DNA from: Novosphingobium sp. B1
Lineage (GTDB): Bacteria > Pseudomonadota > Alphaproteobacteria > Sphingomonadales > Sphingomonadaceae
Direction of reading: 5' to 3'
Assembly: GCF_900176395.1 (NCBI RefSeq)
Contig: NZ_FWXL01000005.1
Coordinates: 248,001-312,000, forward strand
DNA length: 64,000 bases
Every line of letters begins with the position of its first letter. The stretch's first letter is position 1. The position numbers and the translations under genes are program-made. Below, in pieces: positions 50,285 to 59,349 of this stretch. The notes under the pieces were generated by a model. The model made no database searches and was not told the DNA's origin. It worked only from the letters and a program-made list of their open reading frames with translations.

Positions 50285-51364
50285 TCAATCTGTCCTTTCA
50301 GCGATTGCCAGCCGCGCCGCCTTGGCGAACACGGTCGGCAATCCGGCAGCCTCGATCTCCTCGACCGGCCACCACTCTCCCTCCGGCAGATTAACCGCTT
50401 GTGACGGCAGGCAAAGCATCAATTGCAATTCGAGATCGAAATGCGTGAAGCCGTGCCGCACCATGCCGCCTTCGCGCCATTCGCCTGCCAGCGCGTGGAC
50501 GCCATCGCCCTTGGCCGACCAGCCATCGTCGGGCAGCGCGCGCATTCCGCCAAGCATGCCCCGCCCCGGCCGGCGCACCAGCAGTACCCGGCCCTCGCGC
50601 TCGATCCAGTAGGCGCGGCCGGCGCGCACGGGCTTGGCCTTCTTTGCCGCCTTGATCGGCAACCGCTCGGGCGAGCCTTCGACCAGACCGCGGCAATGCG
50701 TACGCAGCGGGCACAGCACGCACCGCGGCGAACGCGCCGTGCAGATCGTCGCGCCCAGATCCATCATCGCCTGGGCAAAATCGCCTGCGCGCGCCTCGGG
50801 CGTCACCTGGCCCGCAGAAAAGCGGATAGCGGCCTTGCCGGCAGGAAGCGGCTCGTCGATCGCAAAGAGCCGCGCCACCACACGCTCGACGTTGGCATCG
50901 ACCACCACCGCACGCCGCCCGAAGGCAATCGCCGCCACCGCTGCGGCCGTGTATTCTCCAAGGCCTGGCAACTGGCGCAGTCCTTCCTCGCTATCGGGAA
51001 AGACGCCGCCCCTGCCGGCAACCGCCCGCGCGCAGGCGAGCAGATTGCGCGCACGGGCATAGTAGCCCAGCCCCGCCCATGCCGCCATCACATCGGCATC
51101 GTCAGCCGCGGCAAGATCATCGACCGTCGGCCAGCGCTGGGTGAACCGTTCGAAATAGGGGCCGACCGCCGCGACCGTGGTCTGCTGCAGCATCACTTCG
51201 GAAAGCCAGACGCGATATGGGTCCTGCATTCCCTCGTCCGGCAGCTTGCGCCACGGCAGGCGCCGTGCATGGGCATCGTACCATTGCAGCAACAGCGGGG
51301 CGATTGCCTCCGGATCGAAACCCGCACCCCGATCCGCTCTGGCCTGATCCACCCTAGTTTCCAT
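50285..51364 (-). CDS. mutY: A/G-specific adenine DNA glycosylase MutY
   Basis: A 359-residue base-excision repair enzyme that removes adenine opposite 8-oxoguanine. The helix-hairpin-helix LPGLGEYTAAAVAAIAF is followed by the catalytic Asp in VVVDANVERV, the [4Fe-4S] cluster cysteines CTARSPRCVLCPLRTHC and a C-terminal Nudix-like MutT domain. The catalytic Glu region is WLSEVMLQQT. It is divergent from dciA, 14 bases apart, a gene order kept in many sphingomonads. Confidence 0.95.
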   Translation of the reverse strand: METRVDQARADRGAGFDPEAIAPLLLQWYDAHARRLPWRKLPDEGMQDPYRVWLSEVMLQQTTVAAVGPYFERFTQRWPTVDDLAAADDADVMAAWAGLGYYARARNLLACARAVAGRGGVFPDSEEGLRQLPGLGEYTAAAVAAIAFGRRAVVVDANVERVVARLFAIDEPLPAGKAAIRFSAGQVTPEARAGDFAQAMMDLGATICTARSPRCVLCPLRTHCRGLVEGSPERLPIKAAKKAKPVRAGRAYWIEREGRVLLVRRPGRGMLGGMRALPDDGWSAKGDGVHALAGEWREGGMVRHGFTHFDLELQLMLCLPSQAVNLPEGEWWPVEEIEAAGLPTVFAKAARLAIAERTD

Positions 51365-51378
51365 CGCGCACCTATGGC

Positions 51379-51957
51379 ATGGCGCGAAGCGATATGGAAA
51401 GCACCCCTTCGGACGCGCGCAAGACCAAGCCTCGCAAGCCGGCGCAGGCTCCGAAGCCTTACGAGCGCCCGCGCGGCGGCGAGGCGCGCCAGATCGCCGA
51501 TCTCATGCCCGCCATCGGCCGCACCGCTTTCCGCCGCTTCGGCTTCGTGCAATCGAGCGTGGTGACGCGCTGGCCCGAGATCGTGGGCGAGCGGCACGCC
51601 CGCCATTGCGCGCCCGAATCCATCCGCTTCCCCCCAGGTGAAAAGTCTGAGGGCATTCTCCAGCTTGTCGTCAGCCCCGCCCACGCCCCGCTGATCCAGC
51701 ATGTCACGCCCGAGATCATGGACCGGGTAAACCGCTTTTTCGGCTATCGCGCCGTGGCCAGGGTCAAGATCCGGCAAGGTGCGGTTCAGGCACCCAAGCC
51801 CAGGGAAACATCGCGCGCCGCGCCGCCATCGCTCAAGCCGATCCCGATGGAACTCGGGGATTCCTTGCGCGATATCGGCGATCCGGAACTGCGCACCGTG
51901 CTCGAATCATTGGCCCGCAGTCTCGATTCCGTATCCGGGGGGAAGAAAATCGGATGA
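51379..51957 (+). CDS. dciA: DciA-type (DUF721) protein, putative replicative helicase loader
   Basis: A 192-residue DUF721 protein. A basic unstructured start leads to the conserved domain (AIGRTAFRRFGFVQSSVVTRWPEIVGERHARHC, HAPLIQHVTPEIMDRVNRFFGY), and the C-terminal helical tail is variable. DUF721 proteins interact with and load DnaB in bacteria without DnaC. ATG 51394 is an alternative start. It overlaps the next dsbA-like gene by four bases, suggesting coupling. Confidence 0.85.
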   Translation: MARSDMESTPSDARKTKPRKPAQAPKPYERPRGGEARQIADLMPAIGRTAFRRFGFVQSSVVTRWPEIVGERHARHCAPESIRFPPGEKSEGILQLVVSPAHAPLIQHVTPEIMDRVNRFFGYRAVARVKIRQGAVQAPKPRETSRAAPPSLKPIPMELGDSLRDIGDPELRTVLESLARSLDSVSGGKKIG

Positions 51958-52685
51958 TCCGCAAGATAACCGCCACCGTCATTGCCGCCAGCGCCCTGAT
52001 CGCGTTCGGCGCTTCGGGACAGCCCGCCAGGAAGGTCGCGCCCAAGCCGGCTGCAAGGCCGTCCGGCAGCCTGAACTGGGCGGTGACATCGGCTGCCACG
52101 CCCGAAGGAAACCACGTGCTTGGCAATCCCGCCGCCAAGCTGCGCGTGATCGAGTTCGTGAGCTACACCTGCCCACACTGCTCGCACTTCGAGACCGAAT
52201 CCGAAGGGCAGCTCAAGATCGGCATGATCGCGCCGGGCAAGGGCGCGGTCGAAGTGCGCAACTTCGTGCGCGATCCGGTGGACATGACCGTGGCGCTGAT
52301 CACCAACTGCGTGGCGCCCAGCAAGTTCTTCCAGTTGCACACCGCGTTCATGCGCCTGCAGCCGCAATGGATCGGCCCGCTCGCCACGTCGACCGAGGCG
52401 CAGCGCCAGCGCTGGATGACCGGAGCCTTCACCACCCGCACCCGCGCCATCGCCAGCGACTTCAAGTTCTATGAATTCATGGCCGCGCGCGGGATGGACC
52501 GGCAGACGCTCGATCGCTGCCTTGCCAACGAGGCGCTGGCGAACAAGCTGGCGCAGCAGACCGACTATGCCGTGGACAAGCTGGGTGTCACCGGCACGCC
52601 AAGCTTCATGATCGATGGCATCCTGCTGGCCGGCACGTACGACTGGGCTTCGCTGCGCCCGCAGATCATGGCCCGTCTCGACTGA
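51954..52685 (+). CDS. Periplasmic DsbA-like thiol-disulfide oxidoreductase (first copy)
   Basis: A 243-residue exported thioredoxin-fold protein. The signal peptide is ATVIAASALIAFGA, the active site is Cys73-Pro-His-Cys76 in SYTCPHCSHFE, and the cis-Pro loop is VTGTPSFMIDG. The Cys-Pro-His-Cys pair is that of classical DsbA, so it probably introduces disulfides into periplasmic proteins. It lies between dciA and a second DsbA-like gene. Confidence 0.9.
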   Translation: MIRKITATVIAASALIAFGASGQPARKVAPKPAARPSGSLNWAVTSAATPEGNHVLGNPAAKLRVIEFVSYTCPHCSHFETESEGQLKIGMIAPGKGAVEVRNFVRDPVDMTVALITNCVAPSKFFQLHTAFMRLQPQWIGPLATSTEAQRQRWMTGAFTTRTRAIASDFKFYEFMAARGMDRQTLDRCLANEALANKLAQQTDYAVDKLGVTGTPSFMIDGILLAGTYDWASLRPQIMARLD

Positions 52686-52788
52686 ACGATCCACAGCCGC
52701 CGGTGGCTTGCCGGCGGCTTCCCCTTCAAACCCCTGCAACAATCGGCTAGCGTCCGGCCAAACCGCCAGAAACGGGAACCCTGATCCG

Positions 52789-53538
52789 ATGAAATTCGCC
52801 CGCGCCCTACTCCTTGCCTCGCTTCCGCTCGCCCTTGGCCTTTCGGCTTGCGGCAAGAAGGACGCCGCCGCCGGTGGCGAGATCGCCAGCAGCGAACCCG
52901 TTGCCAAGGTGCCGGCCCCGGCCGGTCAGTCGTGGACCGAAACCTTCTCGGTCACGCCCGAAGGCGGCTACCTGATGGGCAATCCCAATGCGCCGATCAA
53001 GCTGATCGAATTCGGCGCACTGTCGTGCTCGCACTGCGCCGAGTTCTCGGAAAAGGGCTTCCCCAAGCTGCGCGACGATTACATCGCGTCGGGCCGCGTT
53101 TCCTACGAACTGCGCCTGTTCCTTCTGAATGCGCTCGACATGCCCGCCGTGCTGCTTGCCACTTGCGGCGCACCCGAAGCGGTGATCCCGCTGTCCGAGC
53201 AGTTCTGGGCCTGGCAGCCCAACATGTTCACCAACCTGCAGAAGGATGAAGCCGCCTTCCAGCAGATCCAGAACCTGCCGGTGGACAAGCGCTTTGCCGC
53301 CATCGCCCAGCAGGGCAGGATGAGCGAATTCTTCGCCTCGCGCGGGATTGCCGCGGCCCAGGGCCAATCGTGCCTGGCCGATAGCGCCAAGGCCACCAAG
53401 CTTGCCGCCACGAACGAGCAGTGGAGCAAGGAATTCGACATCACCGGCACGCCGACGTTCTTCCTGAATGGCAGCAAGACCGGCGTTGCCAGCTGGCAGG
53501 AGCTCGAACCGATGCTGCAGAAGGCCGGCGCGCGCTAA
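52789..53538 (+). CDS. DsbA-like lipoprotein (second copy)
   Basis: A 249-residue thioredoxin-fold lipoprotein. The lipobox LGLSAC sets Cys21 as the lipid anchor, and the active site reads Cys80-Ser-His-Cys83 (LSCSHCAEF), differing from the CPHC of its neighbour; the cis-Pro loop is ITGTPTFFLNG. The inner Ser-His pair suggests a different redox potential. ATG 52789 follows GGGAA. It lies 38 bases before smc. It may act on another substrate set than the soluble paralogue. Confidence 0.88.
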   Translation: MKFARALLLASLPLALGLSACGKKDAAAGGEIASSEPVAKVPAPAGQSWTETFSVTPEGGYLMGNPNAPIKLIEFGALSCSHCAEFSEKGFPKLRDDYIASGRVSYELRLFLLNALDMPAVLLATCGAPEAVIPLSEQFWAWQPNMFTNLQKDEAAFQQIQNLPVDKRFAAIAQQGRMSEFFASRGIAAAQGQSCLADSAKATKLAATNEQWSKEFDITGTPTFFLNGSKTGVASWQELEPMLQKAGAR

Positions 53539-53576
53539 GGCCGTCGGGGGCAAGGACGGGTCGGGGGGCCTGATCG

Positions 53577-56500
53577 GTGCAATTCAAGCGCTTGAAACTG
53601 TCGGGTTTCAAGAGCTTCGTCGAACCTGCCGAATTGCGCATCGAACCCGGCCTCACCGGCGTTGTCGGCCCCAACGGCTGCGGCAAGTCAAACCTGCTCG
53701 AAGCCATTCGCTGGGTCATGGGCGAAAGCAGCCCCAAGTCCATGCGCGGCGGGGGCATGGAAGACGTAATCTTCGCCGGCACCGCCACGCGCCCGGCACG
53801 CGCCTTTGCCGAGGTCATGCTCACCGCCGAGACTGATCCTGACGGTCCGTTCGGCCCCGAACTCGAAGTCATCCGCCGCATAGAGCGCGGCGCAGGCAGC
53901 GCATACCGCGTCAACGGCAAGGACGTGCGCGCCAAGGACGTCGCCCTCGTCTTTGCCGATGCCGCCACCGGCGCGCACAGCCCGGCCCTTGTCAGCCAGG
54001 GGCGCATCGCCGCGGTCATCGCCGCAAAGCCCGCCGAACGGCGCATGATGCTGGAAGAGGCAGCGGGCATCGCCGGGCTCCACGTCCGCCGGCGCGATGC
54101 CGAACAGAAGCTGCGCGCGACCGAGGCCAATCTCGAACGGCTCGAAGACATGCTCGCCGGCCTCGAAAGCCACATCGCCACGCTGCGCCGGCAGGCGCGC
54201 GCGGCAGAGCGCTACAAGGCGGTGAGCGAGAAGATCCGGCTGGCCGAAGCGCGGCTGGTCTTCGCGCGCTGGCGCGACGCCGCCGCAGCCGCCGATGCTG
54301 CGCGCAAGCAGGCCGTCGCTGCCGAAGATGCGGTAAAAGCGGCCACCGACCTTGCCCAGCAGGCACAGAAAGCGCAGCATAAGGCCGCTGCCGCCTTGGC
54401 CGCAGCACGCGAGGAACTGTTCGACCGGCGGCAGGATGCATCGGCCCATGGTCAGCGCATGGCAGCGCTGACCGCGCAACTCGAAGCCGCCGAACAGCGC
54501 GTGGCCGACATTGACCGCCAGCTTGCCCGCATCGAACAGGACCGTGCCAGCGCAGACCGCCTGACCGAAGACGCCGCGGCAGCGATGGGGCGGCTGGAAC
54601 AGGACCTCGCGCTGGCCGAGACCGCGCTTGCCGCCGACAGCGAGCGGCGACCGACGCTTCTTGCCGCGGTCGACGATGCCGATCGGGCCGCGCGCGGGGC
54701 AGAAGTTGCGCTGGCGCAGCGTGTCGCGGAGCAGGCCGGGATCGATGCCGAATGGCGGGTGGCCGAGGCTGCCGTCGCCGCCGCGCGCCAACGCCTTGCC
54801 CGGCTTGATGGCGACGCTGCGCGGCTCGCCCAGCAGGCAGAAGCCCTAATGCGCAAGGCCGATCCCGCCGCGCAGATCGCCGAGGCCGAGGCCAGGCGGG
54901 CACAGGCGGCGAATGAGATCGCCGGTGCGGAGGCAGCCCGCACAACGCTTGGCACAAGGCGCGAGGATCTTTCCAGCCAGCGCGATGCCGCCAGCACTAC
55001 GCTTGCCCAGGCGCGCGCCGATCTTGCCGGGATCGAGCGCGAAGCCGATGCCCTGGCGCGCGACAAGGCCGCGCGTGAAAAGGCCCGCGCCGCCAAGGGG
55101 CTGGGCCAATCGGCCATTGCCGGAACGCGCGCTGCACCGAGCTACGAACGCGCGCTTGCCGCCGTGCTGGGGCGTGATGCCTCGGCCCCGGTTGGCGCGG
55201 CACCTGCAGGAGCTGACGGTCGTTTCTGGACTGGCGCGCAAGTCCCCGCCCCTGTTGCGGATTCGCTTGCCCACCATGTTCCCCAATGCCCGCCTGAACT
55301 GGCTGCGCGTCTGGCGCTGGTGCGCATTGTCGAAAGCGACGATGGCCAGCCGCTTGCGCCCGGCGAATGGCTGGTAACGCGAGCCGGCCACTTGCGGCGC
55401 TGGGACGGCTTCATCGCCCGCGGCGAAGGCGCTGCCGAAGCCGCTGCGCTCGAGGCGGAGAACCGCCTTGCCGATCTGCAGGCGCTCCTGCCCGATCGCC
55501 GCTCAGCCGTGGCCAGCGCCGAGGCGGTGCAGGAAGAGGTCCGCGCAAGCCTTGCACAAGTGCAGGCGGAACTGTCGCAAGTCGAACGCACACTGTCTGC
55601 GGCCGCCGATGCCGAGCGCACGGCGCTGCGCGCGCTCGATGCCGCCGAGGCCGCCCGCGCCCGGCTCGAGCAGCGCAAGGCTGAACTGGCGCGCGCACAG
55701 GCCGATCTTGGCGAACAGCGCACCGCCGCGCAGGCCGAAGTTGCCGCCGCCGAGGACAAGCGCGGTGCTCTGCCCGATCCCGCTGCCGGCCGCGCCGCGC
55801 TCGAGGCCGCGCGCGCCCGCAACGATGCGGCACGCTCAGCGCTGCAAGCTGCCAGCGCTGCATCTGCCGCGCTCGAGCAGCAGATTGCGGCGGGCAAGGA
55901 GCGGCTGGCAGGCCTGAAGGGCGATATCCGTGCCTGGACCGCGCGCGCAGGCGACGTCGCCAAGCGGCTTGCCGAAATGACGGGGCGGCGCGAGGAGCTT
56001 GAGACCGAGCGGGCGATCTCTGCCGCCAAGCCCGCCGGGTTGATCGCCGAGATCGAGCAGGGCGAAGGCATCCGCGTGCGATTGGCGCGCGAGTTGGCGG
56101 AAGTCGAAGGCAGGTTGGCCACAGGTGAGCGGGAGGTTGCGCAGGCCGATGCGCACCTTGCGGCCGCCAGCGAGACGCTCGCGACAGCCCGCGAGACCCG
56201 CGCCGGCGCGGCTGCCCGCGCGGAGAACGAGGATGCACGCCGTCAGGAAATGGCGGCGATTTCGGGCGAGCGCTTTCAGTGCCCGCCACCGCTCCTGCCC
56301 GAGCGCTTCGCCTTTGAATCCGCGCAAGTCCTTGCCGCCACTGAAGAATCTGCCGCGATGGACAAGTTGGTGGCAGAGCGGGAGCGAATCGGTCCAGTTA
56401 ACCTTGTCGCTGTCGACGAATTGAAGGATGCCGAGGAACGGCTTGGCACCTCGGTGGCCGAGCAGGCCGAATTAACCGAGGCTGTTCATAGACTTAGAGG

Positions 56501-57017
56501 ATCCATCGGCAATCTCAACCGCGAGGGGCGCGAACGTTTGCGGGCGGCGTTCGAAGCGGTCGACGGACATTTCCGCCGCCTTTTCAGCCGTTTGTTCGGC
56601 GGCGGCGAGGCGCATCTAGCGCTGGTCGACAGTGACGATCCGCTCGAGGCTGGGCTGGAGATCTTCGCCCAGCCGCCCGGCAAGCGGTTGCAATCGTTGA
56701 CTCTTCTGTCCGGTGGCGAACAGGCGCTGACCGCTGTTGCGCTGATCTTCGCGCTGTTCCTCACTAACCCCGCCCCGATCTGCGTGCTCGACGAGGTCGA
56801 CGCGCCGCTGGATGATGCGAATATCGAGCGATTCTGCGACCTTCTCGACGCCATGGTGGGCGAGACGAGGACGCGCTATCTCATTGTCACGCACAATGCG
56901 GTGACGATGAGCCGGATGCACCGCCTGTTCGGGGTGACCATGGTCGAGCGCGGGATTTCGCGGCTGGTCAGCGTGGATCTTGGCGGAGCAGTGGAACTGC
57001 TGGAAGGCGCCGGTTAG
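53577..57017 (+). CDS. smc: Chromosome segregation protein Smc
   Basis: An 1146-residue condensin ATPase. Walker A is GPNGCGKSNLLEAIRW near residue 30, the signature motif is LSGGEQALTAVALIFAL and Walker B is CVLDEVDAPLDDANIE near the C-terminus. Two long Ala-, Glu- and Arg-rich coiled coils (about 170-500 and 680-900) flank a hinge near 520-640. It starts with GTG. With ScpA and ScpB it compacts and resolves sister origins. The 3' end overlaps the soxR 3' end by four bases. Confidence 0.96.
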   Translation: MQFKRLKLSGFKSFVEPAELRIEPGLTGVVGPNGCGKSNLLEAIRWVMGESSPKSMRGGGMEDVIFAGTATRPARAFAEVMLTAETDPDGPFGPELEVIRRIERGAGSAYRVNGKDVRAKDVALVFADAATGAHSPALVSQGRIAAVIAAKPAERRMMLEEAAGIAGLHVRRRDAEQKLRATEANLERLEDMLAGLESHIATLRRQARAAERYKAVSEKIRLAEARLVFARWRDAAAAADAARKQAVAAEDAVKAATDLAQQAQKAQHKAAAALAAAREELFDRRQDASAHGQRMAALTAQLEAAEQRVADIDRQLARIEQDRASADRLTEDAAAAMGRLEQDLALAETALAADSERRPTLLAAVDDADRAARGAEVALAQRVAEQAGIDAEWRVAEAAVAAARQRLARLDGDAARLAQQAEALMRKADPAAQIAEAEARRAQAANEIAGAEAARTTLGTRREDLSSQRDAASTTLAQARADLAGIEREADALARDKAAREKARAAKGLGQSAIAGTRAAPSYERALAAVLGRDASAPVGAAPAGADGRFWTGAQVPAPVADSLAHHVPQCPPELAARLALVRIVESDDGQPLAPGEWLVTRAGHLRRWDGFIARGEGAAEAAALEAENRLADLQALLPDRRSAVASAEAVQEEVRASLAQVQAELSQVERTLSAAADAERTALRALDAAEAARARLEQRKAELARAQADLGEQRTAAQAEVAAAEDKRGALPDPAAGRAALEAARARNDAARSALQAASAASAALEQQIAAGKERLAGLKGDIRAWTARAGDVAKRLAEMTGRREELETERAISAAKPAGLIAEIEQGEGIRVRLARELAEVEGRLATGEREVAQADAHLAAASETLATARETRAGAAARAENEDARRQEMAAISGERFQCPPPLLPERFAFESAQVLAATEESAAMDKLVAERERIGPVNLVAVDELKDAEERLGTSVAEQAELTEAVHRLRGSIGNLNREGRERLRAAFEAVDGHFRRLFSRLFGGGEAHLALVDSDDPLEAGLEIFAQPPGKRLQSLTLLSGGEQALTAVALIFALFLTNPAPICVLDEVDAPLDDANIERFCDLLDAMVGETRTRYLIVTHNAVTMSRMHRLFGVTMVERGISRLVSVDLGGAVELLEGAG

Positions 57018-57454
57018 TCCAGCACGTAACGTGGCCCAGGCCCGGCGGCACCGGCGCGGTCCTCCTTGTTGTAGAGCGCGCAGCGGTCAAGGCTGAGGCA
57101 GCCGCAGCCGATACATTCATCGAGCTTGTTGCGGGTGCGGGTGAGCAACTGGATGCGGGCATCGATCTCCTTGCGAAGCGAGCGGCTGATGCGCTGCCAA
57201 TCGAGCACGTTGGGTGTGCGCCCATTGGGCAGGGCGGCAAGTTCGCGTTCGATTTCGGCAAGGCCGAGACCAAGTTTCTGCGCGATCTGGACAAAGCCGA
57301 GGCGCCGGATATCGGAGCGCAGGAAGCGACGCTGGTTGCCGCCCGTGCGCACCGAGGCGATCAGTCCGCGATCCTCGTAATAGCGAATCGCCGAGACGGC
57401 GAGCCCGGTACGCTGGGCGAGCACGCCTATTGGTATGATGTCATTGCGATTCAT
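57014..57454 (-). CDS. soxR: Redox-sensitive regulator SoxR
   Basis: A 146-residue MerR-family regulator. The winged helix is IGVLAQRTGLAVSAIRYYEDRGLI with RTGGNQRRF, followed by the dimer helix and the [2Fe-2S] ligands Cys114, Cys117, Cys119 and Cys125 (C-x2-C-x-C-x5-C), which are diagnostic for SoxR. Oxidation of the cluster by redox-cycling compounds switches on its target. ATG 57454 with a G-rich site is preferred over ATG 57469. A SoxR-type palindrome lies 46 bases upstream. Confidence 0.95.
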   Translation of the reverse strand: MNRNDIIPIGVLAQRTGLAVSAIRYYEDRGLIASVRTGGNQRRFLRSDIRRLGFVQIAQKLGLGLAEIERELAALPNGRTPNVLDWQRISRSLRKEIDARIQLLTRTRNKLDECIGCGCLSLDRCALYNKEDRAGAAGPGPRYVLD

Positions 57455-57500
57455 GCGACCCCCGTGCATTTTTCGCTACCGGCAAGATTTTGTCCGGCGC

Positions 57501-57518
57501 GATCAAGCTAGCTTGAGG
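57501..57518. promoter_or_regulatory. SoxR box
   Basis: GATCAAGCTAGCTTGAGG contains the perfect palindrome TCAAGCTAGCTTGA and matches 14 of 18 positions of the SoxR operator CCTCAAGTTAACTTGAGG (from memory). It lies between soxR and the N-acetyltransferase gene and overlaps the GAGG ribosome-binding site of the latter, whose TTG start follows eight bases later. Confidence 0.65.
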
Positions 57519-57525
57519 TTGAGAA

Positions 57526-58410
57526 TTGACAAGCATCGATTGCAGTCCGCCCCCATCCGGCACAGGTTCCAGCGCACTGTCATCTGCACACCTGGCAGCA
57601 TACCTGGACCGGATCGGTTTTGCCGACAGACCGGCGTGTGATCTGGTCACGCTTCAGGCCATCGTGCGCGCGCATGTGGAGCGCATCGCATTCGAGAACA
57701 TCGACGTGCAACTTGGCCGTGCAATGACGACGGACCTTGGGGCCGCCTTCGCCAAGCTGGTCGAAAACAAGCGCGGGGGCTGGTGCTACGAACACAACGG
57801 GCTGCTGGGCGCAGCGTTGGCTGCCATCGGCTTCGATGTGATGCGGATGAGCGCTGGCGTGATGCGCGAAGTGCGGAGCGATCAGGCCATGGGTTCGCAC
57901 TTGTGCCTGCTGGTACCATGCGAAGGCCGGCACTGGCTGGTCGATGCGGGCTTTGGCAGCCATCTTGCGGCACCCGTGCCGCTGCAGGAAGGATCGTGGC
58001 ACCAGGCCCCGCTGCCAGTTTCACTTGGCCGAACGGCGGACGGGATGTGGCGTCTGCAGGTGGCCCTTGGGGACAGGGCGATGTCCTATGACTTTCTGGC
58101 CGAGCAGGCAGACGAGGGCCGTCTTGCGACGATGTGCAAATGGCAGGCGAGCGATCCGGCGTCGGTCTTCGTCCAGAACCTTTCGGCACAGCGACGCTCG
58201 GGCGAGAGCTATTTCATGCTTCGCGGCAAGGTACTGACGATCGTTTCCGCCAGCGGAGAGGAGCAGCGCGAAATCGGGTCTGCGCGCGCGCTGGTCGAAT
58301 GCTTGCGCGACGAGTTCCTGCTCGACGTGCCGGACGCCGCCGACCTGTGGCCGGCGATCACGGCAAGGCACGCAGCCCTGTTCGGCGATCAGGCCGCCCC
58401 GACGACATAG
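57526..58410 (+). CDS. nat: Arylamine N-acetyltransferase
   Basis: A 294-residue NAT enzyme that transfers acetyl from acetyl-CoA to arylamines or hydrazines. The catalytic triad is Cys87 (NKRGGWCYEHNG), His125 (GSHLCLLV) and Asp140 (HWLVDAGFG). The start is TTG at 57526, seven bases after GAGG; no ATG lies before the conserved fold. It is divergent from soxR and the SoxR box overlaps its start region. The 3' end overlaps that of ubiA by 22 bases, tail to tail. Confidence 0.92.
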   Translation: MTSIDCSPPPSGTGSSALSSAHLAAYLDRIGFADRPACDLVTLQAIVRAHVERIAFENIDVQLGRAMTTDLGAAFAKLVENKRGGWCYEHNGLLGAALAAIGFDVMRMSAGVMREVRSDQAMGSHLCLLVPCEGRHWLVDAGFGSHLAAPVPLQEGSWHQAPLPVSLGRTADGMWRLQVALGDRAMSYDFLAEQADEGRLATMCKWQASDPASVFVQNLSAQRRSGESYFMLRGKVLTIVSASGEEQREIGSARALVECLRDEFLLDVPDAADLWPAITARHAALFGDQAAPTT

Positions 58411-59303
58411 GCCGCCGCTGCCATCAGCAGTCCGGCGAAGCGGTTGGAGCGGAACTTGACCAGCGGATCGACACCGTCTTCCCGAAGCGTGACGACTTGC
58501 CACGCGAGATGGCCAGCAACAGGCATGAGCGCAAGCAGCGCCAGCGGATCGGCCCGCGTCAGCCAGACCGCGCCGCCCCAGCACAGCAGTGCCATCGCAT
58601 AGAGGCCGCCAACGCCAGCGCGGACATGACGGCCAAACGACAGGGCCGACGAGCCGATACCGACCATGGCATCGTCCTCGCGGTCCTGCAGCGCGTAGAT
58701 CGTGTCATAGGCCATGCACCACGCCCAGCAGCCGGCGTAAAGCGCGCCAAGCGGCGCCATGCGATCAAAGCCATTGGCCTCGACCCAGCCGACCGGCGCG
58801 CCCCAGGTGAATACCAGGCCGAGCCAAGCCTGCGGCCAACCGGTGATGCGCTTCATGAACGGATAGGCGGCGACGAGGGAAAGGCTGCCGAGCGCAACGA
58901 TCTGCGCTTCCCAGCGCAGTTGCAGCAGCACGACGAGGCCGACCGCGCAGAGCGTGAGCAGCCAGAGCCACGCTGCGCGCTTCGTCGTGGCGCCGCTGGC
59001 AATCGGGCGCAGCGCCGTGCGGGCAACGCGAGCATCGAGATCCGCATCGACGATATCGTTATAGACGCACCCTGCCCCGCGCATGGCAATGGCACCCAGA
59101 AGCATCCAGGCCAGAATGCCCCACCGCGATGTGCCGCCGCCGAGGAACAGGCCCCAGGCACAGGGCCAGAACAGCAGCCACCAGCCGATCGGCCGGTCGA
59201 ACCGGGCAATCAGAGCAAGGTTGCGCCAAGGCTGCGGCAGACGCGCGACAAGGCCCTTGTGCTCGCTGTCGGGGACTATCGTGTCAGAAACGGTCGGAGT
59301 CAT
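58389..59303 (-). CDS. ubiA: 4-hydroxybenzoate polyprenyltransferase
   Basis: A 304-residue integral membrane prenyltransferase of ubiquinone synthesis with about eight hydrophobic segments. The first Asp-rich motif is NDIVDADLD (residues 82-90) and the second is LQDREDDAMVG, binding the Mg-diphosphate of the isoprenoid donor. The N-terminal RFDRPIGWWLLFWPCAWG is typical of UbiA. It is divergent from rsmE. Confidence 0.93.
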   Translation of the reverse strand: MTPTVSDTIVPDSEHKGLVARLPQPWRNLALIARFDRPIGWWLLFWPCAWGLFLGGGTSRWGILAWMLLGAIAMRGAGCVYNDIVDADLDARVARTALRPIASGATTKRAAWLWLLTLCAVGLVVLLQLRWEAQIVALGSLSLVAAYPFMKRITGWPQAWLGLVFTWGAPVGWVEANGFDRMAPLGALYAGCWAWCMAYDTIYALQDREDDAMVGIGSSALSFGRHVRAGVGGLYAMALLCWGGAVWLTRADPLALLALMPVAGHLAWQVVTLREDGVDPLVKFRSNRFAGLLMAAAAYVVGAA

Positions 59304-59349
59304 CCTGCGGACACTTAACGCAAGGGCCGGAAACCGCTAGGCGGAATGC

